From positions 1 through 64,000 of the forward strand of contig JAQUWD010000015.1 of NCBI GenBank assembly GCA_028693055.1: a DNA stretch of 64,000 nt, in the 5' to 3' direction. The notes beneath the pieces are model-generated. The model made no database searches, was not told the DNA's origin, and worked only from the letters and a program-made list of their open reading frames with translations. This document shows positions 8,521-19,300 of this stretch, piece after piece; position 1 is the stretch's first letter; every line of letters begins with the position of its first letter. The position numbers were made by a program, and so were the translations under genes. The stretch comes from Eubacteriales bacterium. Lineage in GTDB: Bacteria; Bacillota; Clostridia; Christensenellales; Aristaeellaceae.

Positions 8521-10998
8521 GTGAAACTGAAGGCCATCTATACCCGTCCGCGTATGGACAAGCTCTTAGCCACCATAACCGATTACCCGCTTTGCTGTAT
8601 CATCGCGGGCGCAGGCTATGGCAAGACCACGGCGGCTACCGAATTTTTAAAAAAAGCAAAGCTCCCCTATGCATTGGTGACCCTTACCGACGGCGATGGA
8701 GACGTGCTATGGGACAAGCTCTGCGCCGGGGTGGAACTGCACAGCAAGGCGGCGGCGGACGCACTACGCGTCCTTGGTCTGCCTACAGGCCCGTGGCCAA
8801 CATCGCGGGCTGTCAATCTTGCGCGAGAAAAGTGCAAGCATCCATTTATTATTTGTATTGATGATTATCAATTGCTGCCGGACGACAGCCCGGTGCATCA
8901 TCTGATCGAAACCATCACCTTTGAGGCGATACCCAACCTACATCTCCTTGTGCTCTCCCGCGCGCAGCCCAACATTCGCCTGTATACGCTCACCTCCAAG
9001 GAAATGGCGCTCTGCATCGATGCGGATACGCTTGCCTTTGATGTAAAAGAGACAGACGGCTATCTGTCTATGCGCGGTCTGCGGCTCACGAAAGGAGCGG
9101 TGGAGAGCATCCACGAAAGCTCCGGCGGGTGGGTATCCGCCATCTATCTGCTGGGCGAAGGAATCCGAGCCGGCGGAACGGTGGGGCGTGGCAAGGGCAT
9201 TGACATGCTGTTTGAAGAAAATCTCATCAAGCCTATGCCGGAAATTGATCGAGATATGCTGTACCGTCTCTCCACATTTGAAAGCTTTCCCCTCGATCTG
9301 GTGGTGGTTGCGCTGGGAATGGAGCGCATACGGGAGGTAGTAGCCGCCCTCCTGCGGGAAAACGCCTTTATTACCCTCGACGAAAATGATGAATATCGCT
9401 TTCATCCATTGCTGCGAGAATATCTGTACTCTCATTGTCCGCAGGACGAGGAGCAAAAAGCGATTTGCCGACGCGCCTCTTTGTGGTATGCGGCGCGTAA
9501 GGATCGAAAGTACTTTTACTCGGTGGAGCTGGTTCAAAAAGCCGACTGTGTGGAGGAGTATCTCTCCTACTTCAACAAACCCGGCGCAAACCGTTTGAAT
9601 TACTACGATATGAACGCCATCTGCCGCATGGCAATGGAGCTGCCGGACGACATGTGCCTTACCTATCCGTTCCCCTATTTGCAGATATGCTTCTATCTGC
9701 TGCTTTCCGGCGAAAAGCGGTATCGAATATTTGCGGGGAAGCTGCTCACGATGATCCGGGAAACCTTCTCCACCAATGGAGCGCCGTACAGCAACATCAT
9801 CTTGGGGGAGCTACTCGTAATTTCCCGGGTAACCGGCTTTGGACAGCTTGAGGGCGAAAGCGAACCGTTGGAGGAAGCGGCTCGGCTGTTTTCGGGGCGG
9901 CAATCGGAGATCGTCAATCCTTGCGATCCCTTCACCTTCGGCCTGCCCATGCTACTGCACTCTGAGTTCATGAAAGCCGGTACGCTGGACGAGGCGGTTA
10001 AGCGTTGCCAGTACAACCCCTACGAGTTAGTTTCGGACGGCTTCGGCAGAGGTAGCGAACCGCTAGTAAAAGCAGAGGCGGCGCTGTTGCGCTGTGATAT
10101 GAAACAGGCGAAGCTCTATGCGGAACAGGCCATTACCGAAGCCATGGAAAAGCGGCAATACTTCGTATCAGCCAGCGCTCATTCAACGCTGCTAAGACGT
10201 GCGCTTTTCTTAAGCGACGAGGAAACGGCAGTAAAGCAGCTGGAAAACCTACGCACCCTTGTCACCGCCGCTGCCCGGGAGCTGCCCGACAAGCGGTTGA
10301 CCGTACGAATGCTGCGGGAAGCGTTAACCCTTGCCCAATGCTTCTACGACACCTCGCTGCTGCGTCTATCGGAGATACCCCCCGACTTTCTTGACGGCAC
10401 CCATCAAAGCATTATGGCTGCCGGGCTTGGGATTCCGCAGGTGTATGCGGCGCGGGCAATGTATGCCACCGGCAATCCCATGGGCGCGTTGCGACTATGC
10501 GAACGGATGGGAAATTTACCCAGCCTCTGTCAAGGAGCGCGGCTTTATGGCTTTCTGTTAACTGCCGTATGCAGGGAAGCCCTGTCCAGCGAGGGCAGCG
10601 GCCTGCCCTCCCTGATCACGGCGCTAACCGAAGCCCAGAAGGACGGCATCATCCTTCCTTTCGCGGAAAATCCAGCTATTCTGCCGCTGCTGCAAAGGCT
10701 AAAATCTAATAGCGGAATTGACGAACGGTATCTGTCGGAGGTGCGAAAGCAATGCGCAGCCTACAAGACCGTTGCACCCAGTCAGCCAATGGAAACCAGC
10801 GTAACGCTTTCAGAGCGCGAGCTGGAGGCTCTTCGCCTGTCAGCGCAGGGCAAGACGCGTAAGGCCATCGCGCAAGTACTGGGCGTGCAGGAGGAAACCG
10901 TGAAGAAGCACTTAGCTACCGCCTATAAAAAGCTGGGAGCAAAGGGGAAAACCGAAGCGGCCACAAAGGCACGGGCCTTGGGAATCCTATCTCGTTAG
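8521..10998 (+). CDS. MalT/LuxR-type ATP-dependent transcriptional regulator
   Basis: An 825-residue STAND-type regulator. Walker A is GAGYGKTT (about 31-38), Walker B is IICIDDYQLL (about 115-124), an NB-ARC/winged-helix part ends near residue 320, and a long helical repeat region (TPR/MalT-like, about 330-740) precedes a C-terminal LuxR-type HTH (LSERELEALRLSAQGKTRKAIA, about 762-825). Proteins of this type are ATP-bound activators whose repeat domain senses a ligand; the ligand here is unknown. GTG start at 8521, with AAAGGAG eight bases upstream. It is a single-gene unit divergent from ruvC and convergent with the exporter gene; neither neighbour suggests its target. Confidence 0.9.
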   Translation: MKLKAIYTRPRMDKLLATITDYPLCCIIAGAGYGKTTAATEFLKKAKLPYALVTLTDGDGDVLWDKLCAGVELHSKAAADALRVLGLPTGPWPTSRAVNLAREKCKHPFIICIDDYQLLPDDSPVHHLIETITFEAIPNLHLLVLSRAQPNIRLYTLTSKEMALCIDADTLAFDVKETDGYLSMRGLRLTKGAVESIHESSGGWVSAIYLLGEGIRAGGTVGRGKGIDMLFEENLIKPMPEIDRDMLYRLSTFESFPLDLVVVALGMERIREVVAALLRENAFITLDENDEYRFHPLLREYLYSHCPQDEEQKAICRRASLWYAARKDRKYFYSVELVQKADCVEEYLSYFNKPGANRLNYYDMNAICRMAMELPDDMCLTYPFPYLQICFYLLLSGEKRYRIFAGKLLTMIRETFSTNGAPYSNIILGELLVISRVTGFGQLEGESEPLEEAARLFSGRQSEIVNPCDPFTFGLPMLLHSEFMKAGTLDEAVKRCQYNPYELVSDGFGRGSEPLVKAEAALLRCDMKQAKLYAEQAITEAMEKRQYFVSASAHSTLLRRALFLSDEETAVKQLENLRTLVTAAARELPDKRLTVRMLREALTLAQCFYDTSLLRLSEIPPDFLDGTHQSIMAAGLGIPQVYAARAMYATGNPMGALRLCERMGNLPSLCQGARLYGFLLTAVCREALSSEGSGLPSLITALTEAQKDGIILPFAENPAILPLLQRLKSNSGIDERYLSEVRKQCAAYKTVAPSQPMETSVTLSERELEALRLSAQGKTRKAIAQVLGVQEETVKKHLATAYKKLGAKGKTEAATKARALGILSR

Positions 10999-11103
10999 CG
11001 CACGGAAAAGCATAGGCGACGGGTAGTGCCAGCCGTTTGTCCAATCAGTAGCGCACTTAGGGTGCATTTGATCTTCATGATAGCGCTGTAATACGTTCAA
11101 GCC

Positions 11104-11967
11104 CTATAGCAGCAGCGTTCCCGTTCCAAGAATCAGCAGCCCAAAGCCCACCAAGGCTTTGCGGCTCAGCTTTTCCTTGAGGAACAGATAGCTGAACAGA
11201 ATCGTAACCACAATGCTTAGCTTGTCCAGCGGCACCACGATACTCGCCTGCCCATCCTTCAATGCGCGATAATAGCAAAGCCAGCTCAGCCCAGTAGCGA
11301 TTCCCGAAAGAATGATGAATTTGCCATCGTGGCGATCCACCTTCCGCACCTCTCCGGTTTTTCCGGTGACTAGCACCATTACCCATGCCATCACCAGCAC
11401 CACAATGGTGCGGAGCGCCGTGCCGAGATCGCTGGGCACATCCTGAATGCCCACCTTGCCAAGGATTGCGGTCAGCGCCGCGAACACCGCCGAAAGCGCC
11501 GCATATAAGAGCCACCCGCGCTTGGAAGCCTTGTCTCCGCTTGCCACGGGCTTGCGTTCAATCATCAGAAGCGTACCCGCCATAATCAGCGCCATGGCCA
11601 GCGCCTTCATCCAGCTGAGCGGCTCGCCCAAAAAGAAAAACGCCAACAGCATCGTAAGCACCGTAGAGCTTTTATCCACCGGCGTTACCTGATTCACCGT
11701 GCCCAGCTTCAACGCATGAAAATAGCATAGCCATGACGCGCCTGTGCATAAGCCGGAAAGGAAGAGAAACAGGTAGGTGTGCAGGCTCAAAGCGGACATC
11801 TGCGTCTGCAAGCCCCGTATGAAAACCAATAGCCATGAAAAAACCAGCACGACCGTCGTGCGTATCGCTGTCGCCACCGTAGAATCCGTGTTGCGAACGC
11901 CAATTTTGGACAGGATTGCCGTCATGCCGGCAAATAAGGCCGATAAAAGTGCCATTGCGATCCACAT
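11104..11967 (-). CDS. EamA-family (DMT superfamily) transporter
   Basis: A 287-residue integral membrane protein of ten predicted helices made of two tandem EamA repeats. The matching repeat segments are VTPVDKSSTVLTMLLAFFF in the first half and VVPLDKLSIVVTILFSYLF in the second, each followed by a short loop and a final helix. The family exports metabolites, amino acids or drugs; substrate unknown. An in-frame ATG at 12021 has no ribosome site, while the ATG at 11967 follows AAAGGAG (spacing 12) and begins directly with the first helix, so it is preferred. Divergent from rlmA. Confidence 0.85.
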   Translation of the reverse strand: MWIAMALLSALFAGMTAILSKIGVRNTDSTVATAIRTTVVLVFSWLLVFIRGLQTQMSALSLHTYLFLFLSGLCTGASWLCYFHALKLGTVNQVTPVDKSSTVLTMLLAFFFLGEPLSWMKALAMALIMAGTLLMIERKPVASGDKASKRGWLLYAALSAVFAALTAILGKVGIQDVPSDLGTALRTIVVLVMAWVMVLVTGKTGEVRKVDRHDGKFIILSGIATGLSWLCYYRALKDGQASIVVPLDKLSIVVTILFSYLFLKEKLSRKALVGFGLLILGTGTLLL

Positions 11968-12050
11968 ACCTTTGTAGCTCTCCTTTGGGGAAGGACTTTG
12001 CGTCTTTCCGTCGAATTTCATGGGGAATAAATCAGGATAGGATGTACGCG

Positions 12051-12914
12051 ATGAAGATAGCCGCTTTCCAACAGAAACTGCTGCCCGCCCTTTCCCTGCT
12101 GCGCTGCCCGCAATGCGGCGCGGCTTTTACCATAGAAGGCGCAAGCCTTGTGTGCCAAAACCGGCATTGCTTTGATTTATCAACAAAGGGTTATATTAAT
12201 GTTGCGCCGGGGCATCATCAGGAAAAAGAGAAGTACGACGGCGTTCTTTTTGACAGCCGAAGCCGCGTCCTTGAGGGCGGCTTTTATGTACCCATTTTTC
12301 ACGCCATTGAAACCATGCTAGGCCGCAGAATCGCGCCCTTTGCTCTGGCAGACGTGGGCTGCGGCGAAGGCGCTTATGCCCGCGCCTTGTCGCCTTGCTT
12401 TCCAGATAGTCTATTTTTTGGGCTAGACCTCAGCCGGGAGGGAATCCTTCGCGCCGCAAAGGCGGGAGGCAACGTCCATTGGCTTGTGGCAGACCTAAAG
12501 GCGCTGCCCTTTGCGCCGCACTCCCTGGACGTTGTGTTGGATGTGCTGACCCCGGCTGATTATACCTCTTTTGCCAAGTGTTTAAAAGAGGGCGGGGAGC
12601 TGATCAAGGTGATTCCCGGCAGCGATTATCTCAAGGAAATTCGCCTTGCGCTGAAGGATCAGCTCCGCGAGGAGGAATACAGCAACCAAAAGGTGCTGAA
12701 CCACCTCAAGGAGCATTGCGAAATTTTAGAGCATACGGTGATCCGGCAAACCTTCCCGCTGGAGCACGAGCAATCTCAAGCTTTTTTACGCATGACCCCT
12801 ATGACCTTTTCCATTGCTGAAGAAAAGCTGAATCAAATTGAGCTGTCTGCCATTACAATCCATATGGAGGTTTTACGCTGTAAGGTACTACCCAATTATT
12901 CCGCTTCAAACTGA
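12051..12914 (+). CDS. rlmA: 23S rRNA (guanine-N1)-methyltransferase RlmA
   Basis: A 287-residue SAM-dependent methyltransferase. It starts with a zinc-binding module (CPQCGAAF then CQNRHCFDLSTKGYINVAP, about residues 17-50) typical of RlmA, which methylates G745 or G748 of 23S rRNA and can affect macrolide/tylosin binding. The SAM-binding motif LADVGCGEGAYARAL is near residue 100. ATG 12051 is chosen because AGGA sits eight bases upstream; ATG 12042 in frame is an alternative. Its last 19 bases overlap the convergent ABC transporter gene. Whether it is the RlmA(I) or (II) type cannot be read from the sequence. Confidence 0.88.
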   Translation: MKIAAFQQKLLPALSLLRCPQCGAAFTIEGASLVCQNRHCFDLSTKGYINVAPGHHQEKEKYDGVLFDSRSRVLEGGFYVPIFHAIETMLGRRIAPFALADVGCGEGAYARALSPCFPDSLFFGLDLSREGILRAAKAGGNVHWLVADLKALPFAPHSLDVVLDVLTPADYTSFAKCLKEGGELIKVIPGSDYLKEIRLALKDQLREEEYSNQKVLNHLKEHCEILEHTVIRQTFPLEHEQSQAFLRMTPMTFSIAEEKLNQIELSAITIHMEVLRCKVLPNYSASN

Positions 12915-14674
12915 GCGTCGTACAGCGCTCGGTAAACGCCTTTCCGCGCCATTAGCTCTTCATGGTTGCCCGTTTCCACAATTCTGCCGCTGTCCATCAC
13001 GATAATTTGATCGGCATTTTGGATGGTGGACAAGCGGTGGGCGATGACAAAGCAGGTACGACCCTTCATCAGCGCCAGCATTGCCTTTTGAATCTGGCGC
13101 TCTGTTTGCGTGTCCACATTGCTGGTGGCCTCATCCAAAATGAGCATGGGACAATCCATAAGCATGGCTCTGGCAATGGTCAGCAATTGCTTTTGACCCT
13201 TGGAGATATTGGAGCCGTTATCCGTAAGCACCGTATCGTAGCCGTTTGGCAGAGCCATAATCGCCCGATGAATCTTCGTTGCCTTGGCGGCTGCAATCGC
13301 CTGTTCTCTGGTAGCGTCTTCACGTCCATAGGCGATGTTTTCAAAGACCGTACCCTGAAACAGCCAAGTGTCCTGCAGCACCATCGCATAGGAACGGCGC
13401 AGGCTATTTCTGGTAACGGTTCGTATCTCCTTGCCGTCGACGGTGATTTCACCGCTGTCAATATCATAAAAGCGCATCAGCAGATTAATCAATGTGGTTT
13501 TTCCACAGCCGGTATGGCCTACGATGGCAATGACCTTTCCTTGGGGCGCGTGAAGGCTCACCTTTTGCAAAATAGGCTTGCTTGGCTCGTAGCCAAAGCA
13601 TACCTGCTTTAGCTCCACATCGCCCTTGACCTGCTCCATGGGCTTTGCTTCCGGCGCGTCCGGCTTTTCTGGCTCCCAATCAATCAACCGAAGCACCCGT
13701 TCTGCCGCTGCCAACGCCGACTGTATCTCGCTGATGATGTTGGCAAACTCATTGATCGGCCCGGAAAACTTGCGTGAGTACAGCACGAAGGAAGAAATAT
13801 TGCCTAGGGATAACCCGCCGCCCATATACATCAGCGCCCCAAAAATACTGATCAAGGCCAACGACAAATTATTGATCAAATTCACGGTAGGGCCTGTGGC
13901 GCACGCGAAATGATCCGCCTGATAGTTAGCGTCCACCGCTGTTTCGTTCCGTTCATCAAATCGGCGCAGAAATTGGGCCTCCTGATGGTAGGCCTTTACC
14001 GTTTTCTGACCGTTTAGCATTTCTTCTACAAAGCCGTTCAGTTCTCCCAGCTTTGCCGACCGCCGACTGTACAGCGGCCGCACCCTTCGGGATCGATACC
14101 GAGTAAATAAGATAGACATGGGAATCGTGACCAAAAAAATCAAGATCAAGGGCGGCGAAATACTGAGCATCATCACAAAGGAGCCGACCACAGTAATCAG
14201 GCTTGCCAGCATCTGCACCAAGTCGGTAGACAGCGACGCGTTTATGGTGTCGATATCGTAGGAGATTACGGAAATAACCTCCCCTGGCTGATGGCAGTCA
14301 AAGAAGGATACCGGCAAGGAGGATAAACGGTTAAACGCGTCCTTTCGCATATGATACACCACGTTTTTACTCAACCGTATCATCAGCACAGCCAACAAAT
14401 AGCTCATCCCAGCTGAGGCGAAATAGAACGCCGCCATCAGAACTGCATAGCGGTAAACCGTTGAAAAGTCCACCTTTCCTTTACCAAGCCGCATCGCATC
14501 GATCGCCGCGCCGGAAAGCTTCGGGCCTACCAGCGCCAACAGGTTCCCGCCCACGCTTAGCAGCAGCGCCAGCAGCAGCAGATACTTATATTGATAGAGG
14601 TATTTCCCCAGTCTGCGGAAAAGCTCCGAGCTCTTCATCACGGGACGCTCGTAAGCGGTAGAGTTTTTTGCCAT
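12896..14674 (-). CDS. ABC exporter, ATPase-permease subunit with degenerate signature
   Basis: A 592-residue half-transporter: six-helix exporter membrane domain (about 40-320) plus ATPase domain. Walker A is GHTGCGKTTL, Walker B LILDEATSNVD with the catalytic Glu, H-loop FVIAHRLSTI. The signature is ISKGQ rather than LSGGQ. With the preceding gene it forms a heterodimer with one complete and one degenerate ATP site, as in TM287/TM288-type multidrug exporters. ATG 14674 lies directly after the upstream TGA with GGGGAGG nine bases before it; an earlier in-frame start would overlap the upstream gene. Substrate unknown. Confidence 0.92.
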   Translation of the reverse strand: MAKNSTAYERPVMKSSELFRRLGKYLYQYKYLLLLALLLSVGGNLLALVGPKLSGAAIDAMRLGKGKVDFSTVYRYAVLMAAFYFASAGMSYLLAVLMIRLSKNVVYHMRKDAFNRLSSLPVSFFDCHQPGEVISVISYDIDTINASLSTDLVQMLASLITVVGSFVMMLSISPPLILIFLVTIPMSILFTRYRSRRVRPLYSRRSAKLGELNGFVEEMLNGQKTVKAYHQEAQFLRRFDERNETAVDANYQADHFACATGPTVNLINNLSLALISIFGALMYMGGGLSLGNISSFVLYSRKFSGPINEFANIISEIQSALAAAERVLRLIDWEPEKPDAPEAKPMEQVKGDVELKQVCFGYEPSKPILQKVSLHAPQGKVIAIVGHTGCGKTTLINLLMRFYDIDSGEITVDGKEIRTVTRNSLRRSYAMVLQDTWLFQGTVFENIAYGREDATREQAIAAAKATKIHRAIMALPNGYDTVLTDNGSNISKGQKQLLTIARAMLMDCPMLILDEATSNVDTQTERQIQKAMLALMKGRTCFVIAHRLSTIQNADQIIVMDSGRIVETGNHEELMARKGVYRALYDAQFEAE

Positions 14675-14675
14675 C

Positions 14676-16370
14676 TCAAACCGCCTCCCCAAGCTGAATG
14701 CGAGCGATTTCTCGATAGCTTTCACAGCTGTTCAGCAATTCTTGATGAGTGCCATAGCCAATGGATTTTCCGTCCTCCAGCACGAGAATATGCTCCGCTC
14801 CCATGATGGAGCTAACCCGTTGCGCCACGATGAGGGTGGTGGTATCGGCGAGCTCACGGCGCAGCGCCTTGCGCAGCTCCGCGTCCGTCTGATAGTCCAA
14901 GGCGCTGGAGCTGTCGTCCAGAAGCAGAATTTCCGGGTTGGAAGCAAGCGCGCGTGCAATTAACAGGCGCTGCTTCTGACCGCCGCTCAGATTTGCGCCT
15001 TGGCGACTGACCGGCATATCCAACGACTTCACAAAGGCAGCCTGCGCTATGCTCAACCCGCGGCGCAGCTCGTCCGACGCAAGGGGACGGCAAAAGCCCA
15101 CGTTCTCCGCCACGGTTCCCGCCATTAAAAAGTCGTTTTGCAGCGCCACGCCAAAGTGCCGGTATAGCTCCTCAGGCTCCATGGCGGATACTGGCGTGCC
15201 GTCCAGCAGAATGTCCCCGCTGTCCGGGTCGTAGAAGCGCAGCAGAAGGGAAAGAACCGTGGTCTTTCCACTGCCAGTCGCGCCGATTATGCCCAGCGTT
15301 TCTCCTTTTTGAATGGAAAAACTGAGATTCTCCACAGCAGGCGCATTTTGATGATAGCTAAACGTTACGTTTCGGAAGGTCACCCGATCCTTGGTTTCCA
15401 CTCTCGGCCTTGGCAGCGTCGGCATCTCCCGCGAGCTTTCCAATACCTGCGCAATACGGCGAGCGCTAGCCGCGCCCTTTGAGTAAATCATAAACATTTT
15501 GCTCACCGACATAAGGGCGTTTAATATAATGGTAAAATAGCTTAAGAAGGCGATGATTTTTCCGGGCAAGGTCACCCCGGCATCCACCCGGTATGCGCCC
15601 ACCACAATCACCAAAGTTAGCCCCAAATTCAGCAATAAATTCATGACAGGCTTGGTTACGGCGCTTAACACACCGGCGGCCCGTTCCCGTTCAGACAATT
15701 CTCGGTTCTGCTCGTCAAAGCGCTTTTGCTCCAGCTCCACCTTGCTAAGCGCCTTGATCACACGAACGCCGGTCATCATTTCCTGCACCTTGCGCACCAT
15801 CGTGTCCAGCGCTTTTTGCGTTTTTGCATACATTGGCACGCTTCGGCTGGTCACATACCAAACCACCACGCCCAAAAGCGGTAGCGTGCCAACCAAGGTA
15901 AGCGAAAGCACCGGCTCCATGGCAAAGGTCATGATCAGCCCGCCCAACAGTAAAATGGGGGCGCGTACGCCCAAGCGCTGCATTTTATCCACCATTTGAT
16001 GAACGTTATAGGTGTCGCTGGTCATACGGGAAACCAACGACGGAATGGTAAAATCGTCCATCTGTCCGCAGGTAAGCTCGCTGATGCGATGGAATAAATC
16101 GTGCCTGAGCCGTCTGGTAAAGTCCATGGAAATGCTGGTTGCCATCCGGTTGGCCGTCACATTGCCAATCCATGCCACCGCTGCGCAGGCCACCATCATT
16201 CCACCCCAGAGATAGACCGACGAAAGCTCTCCCAAGGGGACAACCTCGTCGATGATGTGGCTTAGCATCCACGGTAGCAGCAGCTCCACCAGCGATCCAC
16301 CGAGCTTAATAGAAAGCTGCACAACCATAGCGGACATTTTAGGTTTTAAGTATGCTAAAACAGTTTTCAT
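14676..16370 (-). CDS. ABC exporter, ATPase-permease subunit with non-canonical Walker B
   Basis: A 564-residue half-transporter. The membrane domain covers about residues 15-300; the ATPase domain has Walker A GATGSGKTTV, an intact LSGGQKQR signature and Walker B LLLDDSSSALD, in which the catalytic Glu is Asp. The H-loop position reads VAQR, so His is also replaced by Gln. This is the partner carrying the degenerate half of the ATP sites, complementing the ISKGQ subunit downstream. It begins two bases after the stop of the EAL-domain gene, so all three proteins are probably made from one transcript. Confidence 0.92.
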   Translation of the reverse strand: MKTVLAYLKPKMSAMVVQLSIKLGGSLVELLLPWMLSHIIDEVVPLGELSSVYLWGGMMVACAAVAWIGNVTANRMATSISMDFTRRLRHDLFHRISELTCGQMDDFTIPSLVSRMTSDTYNVHQMVDKMQRLGVRAPILLLGGLIMTFAMEPVLSLTLVGTLPLLGVVVWYVTSRSVPMYAKTQKALDTMVRKVQEMMTGVRVIKALSKVELEQKRFDEQNRELSERERAAGVLSAVTKPVMNLLLNLGLTLVIVVGAYRVDAGVTLPGKIIAFLSYFTIILNALMSVSKMFMIYSKGAASARRIAQVLESSREMPTLPRPRVETKDRVTFRNVTFSYHQNAPAVENLSFSIQKGETLGIIGATGSGKTTVLSLLLRFYDPDSGDILLDGTPVSAMEPEELYRHFGVALQNDFLMAGTVAENVGFCRPLASDELRRGLSIAQAAFVKSLDMPVSRQGANLSGGQKQRLLIARALASNPEILLLDDSSSALDYQTDAELRKALRRELADTTTLIVAQRVSSIMGAEHILVLEDGKSIGYGTHQELLNSCESYREIARIQLGEAV

Positions 16371-16372
16371 CT

Positions 16373-19300
16373 TTACTTCGAGGCTTCCGTCCCGCTGCCA
16401 TCCTTCATTTCTTCAATAGGCGTAAAGGTTGCGCAGATCGTCGCCTTGCTTTCCTCTTTGTTTATAATGCGTCCTACCAAATGAAAATGTCGGTAGAAGC
16501 CTTCCTCGTGCTTAATGCGCAAATCCATCTGTATATCCCTGTTTTCCTGGAGCGCGGTTTGAATCTCCCGTACCAAGGGCGCTCGGTCCTCGGGATGGAC
16601 GACCGCCATGGTTCCCCTGCCCTGGTACATCTCTAGGAGAGGCCGGCCTACCAATCGATTGTATTCCTTGTTGACATACGTCATGTTCGGAGCGCCGTCA
16701 ACCATCTCATATAAGCCAACGCCGCAGGGCAGGTGATCCAGCACATCGTTCATTAAGGAATTCATGGCGTCCGCATCTTGCTTTAGCCGAAGGTTTAAAT
16801 CCCGGCGAATCAAGACCACTGCCATATAGTGTCCTAACGCTTCCATGCGATCCACGTGGGCCATTTTTCGGGTAGCGTCCTCCACGCCCATAAAACCAAT
16901 GAGCTTGCCTTCCCGTTGAAGCGGCACAGCAACAAAGGAATTCATCCCCAGCACCTTTAACAGCTCGCGCTTATCGGGGTCCTCATCCGTGGAAGCGACG
17001 ACGCTATGCGTTTGCGTTTGAAAGGCGTGCATAAGGCATGCGCAGCTTTCGATGGCTACCTTTTTTAGCCTGTCCATGCGCGAGCTTTCCTTGGACTCAC
17101 AAATTTCATAGGTGCAGTTGTATTCCTTTTGATCCGCCGATTTTTCAAATACATAGGCGCGTTTTCCCTGGAAATAATCCAGCATTTTATCCAATATCGC
17201 GCGAATGGCCTCGTCGGAATCCATATCCACAAGCAGGTCGCTGGAAATGTCATTTAAAAAGCGAAGCTGCTCCATCGTCACCTGAGCGATTCGCTCCGCC
17301 CTGCGCTGGGCGGAAACGTTTTCCACATAGGCGTAAAACAGATAACGCTCTCCGCTTCGCGCAATGAGACGGATCGTAAAACGGATATGCTCCCGATGCT
17401 CCGGGTCGTGTGCGCTAGGAATGGTAGCCTCAAAGACCTCGGCGCTTTGCTTCTCCACAGCGTTTTTAATCGCCTCAATCGCGTTTGCTCTTCCTTCCTC
17501 ATCCGTAAAAAGCAGCGGATTGATTTTAAGAATTTCTTCTTCGTTGCGAGTGCTTTGAAAAACCTCCTTGAATTTATCATTGACTCTTAACAGTTCTATC
17601 CGGGACCGGGTGCATTCAAACACACACGCGCCTCCGGCGTAGCGGTTAAATACCATCGTCTCAATGGAGGCGGGATTCCAGAAGGAATCCGTATTCATTT
17701 GGGGCAGCTGCTCCAGCATGGTAGGCTTGCTTTCCTGCTTGCTGGAAAACAGCAGCTTTTCATATTCCTCAGCCGGCATCGGCTTTGCATACAGGAAGCC
17801 TTGAATATACACGCAGCCTACGGAACGCAGAAAATCTGCATGCTCCTTTTCCTCCACCCCTTCGGCTATCACCGACATATTCAACCAGCTAGCCATGCGT
17901 ACGATGGATTCCAGAATATTGCCGCTGCGCTCAAAATTATTTGTGCTGTCAAAAAAGCGCATATCAATCTTTAGCACATTGGCCGGCACATCCTTGAGGG
18001 TGTTCAAGGAGGAATAGCCGCTGCCAAAATCGTCAATTTCCACCCAAAAATCGTTTTCCCTCAGGCGCTGCACAATCGTAACGATCTGCTCCGACGCGTT
18101 TACAAAGGCGGATTCCGTAATCTCCAGCCGAAACAAATGCTTGGGAATTTGATAACGCGCCACCAGCCCGGATATAACCTCAAAAAAATTAGGTTGGAAA
18201 AAGTCATGGCGAGAAACATTGACTGATACGGGCTGAATCTGCTTGCCCGTATCCATCCATTTCCGAAGCAAAATGCAGCTTTTTCGCCAAACATACTTAT
18301 CCAGCTCGTAAATAAAACCGTTGCGCTCAAAAACTGGCACAAACTCTCCGGGGGATACAAGCCCCTTTTGGGGATGCCTCCAGCGCACCAGCGCCTCCGC
18401 GCCGGAGATTTCACCGCTGGCATGGTTATACTGCGGCTGAAACCACACCTCAAACTGCCCGTCCGTCAGCGCCCGTTCCATTTCGCTGATAATCCACTGC
18501 TCCCGCAGAATTTTTTCACGCATCGTCTCGTTAAAATAGGCCACGTGGGTGTCATAGCGTCCCTTTACGGAGCGCCTCGCCAAAAGGGCCCTGTCCATCA
18601 TGGCGCTGATGGACAGCGTGCGGTCGTCCACCAGATACCGCCCGACGCTCATCTTCATCGTCAGATGGACGCCTTCCTTCGCGATGGTCTTGCTTAGAGC
18701 TTTGGTGATGACGGGAAGAATGGAATCCTTCGTATCCGGGAAAAGCACCACAAAATTATCGGCGTGAACACGGCTGGCAATGCCGTCGCAGCCGTCCGAA
18801 AAAAGCTTGATCAGCGCTGCGATTTGCTTCAGAACCCGGTCGCCGACCTCCATGCCATATTGATCGTTCACAACCTTAAAGTTATCTACATCCAAATACG
18901 ATATAATGTAGTAGCCTACCGGTTTTTGCGCGATCATTTCCTTAGCTTTTTCACAGAACAAATGAAAATCGTATAGCCCGGTCATGGTATCGAACTGAAA
19001 CTGAGTCAATTCTCTGGCTTGCTGTTCAACTCGGCTGGACAGCCATTCTCTTTCTTCCTCGATATGTCGGCTGGTCCAAATAAACACGGCGTTCCGTACT
19101 CGGGTGCGCAGCATCTCGGGGATGATCGGTTTCGAAATCAAATCGATTGCGCCCAGCTGAAGCGCTTTGTCCAGTTCTTTTGGATCCTCGCTAGCGGTAA
19201 TCACAATCACAGGAATATCAGCTAATGCTTGCTCCTGCCGCATGGCTTCCAATACGCAAAAGCCATCCATGACAGGCATGGACAAATCAAGCAGCGCTAC

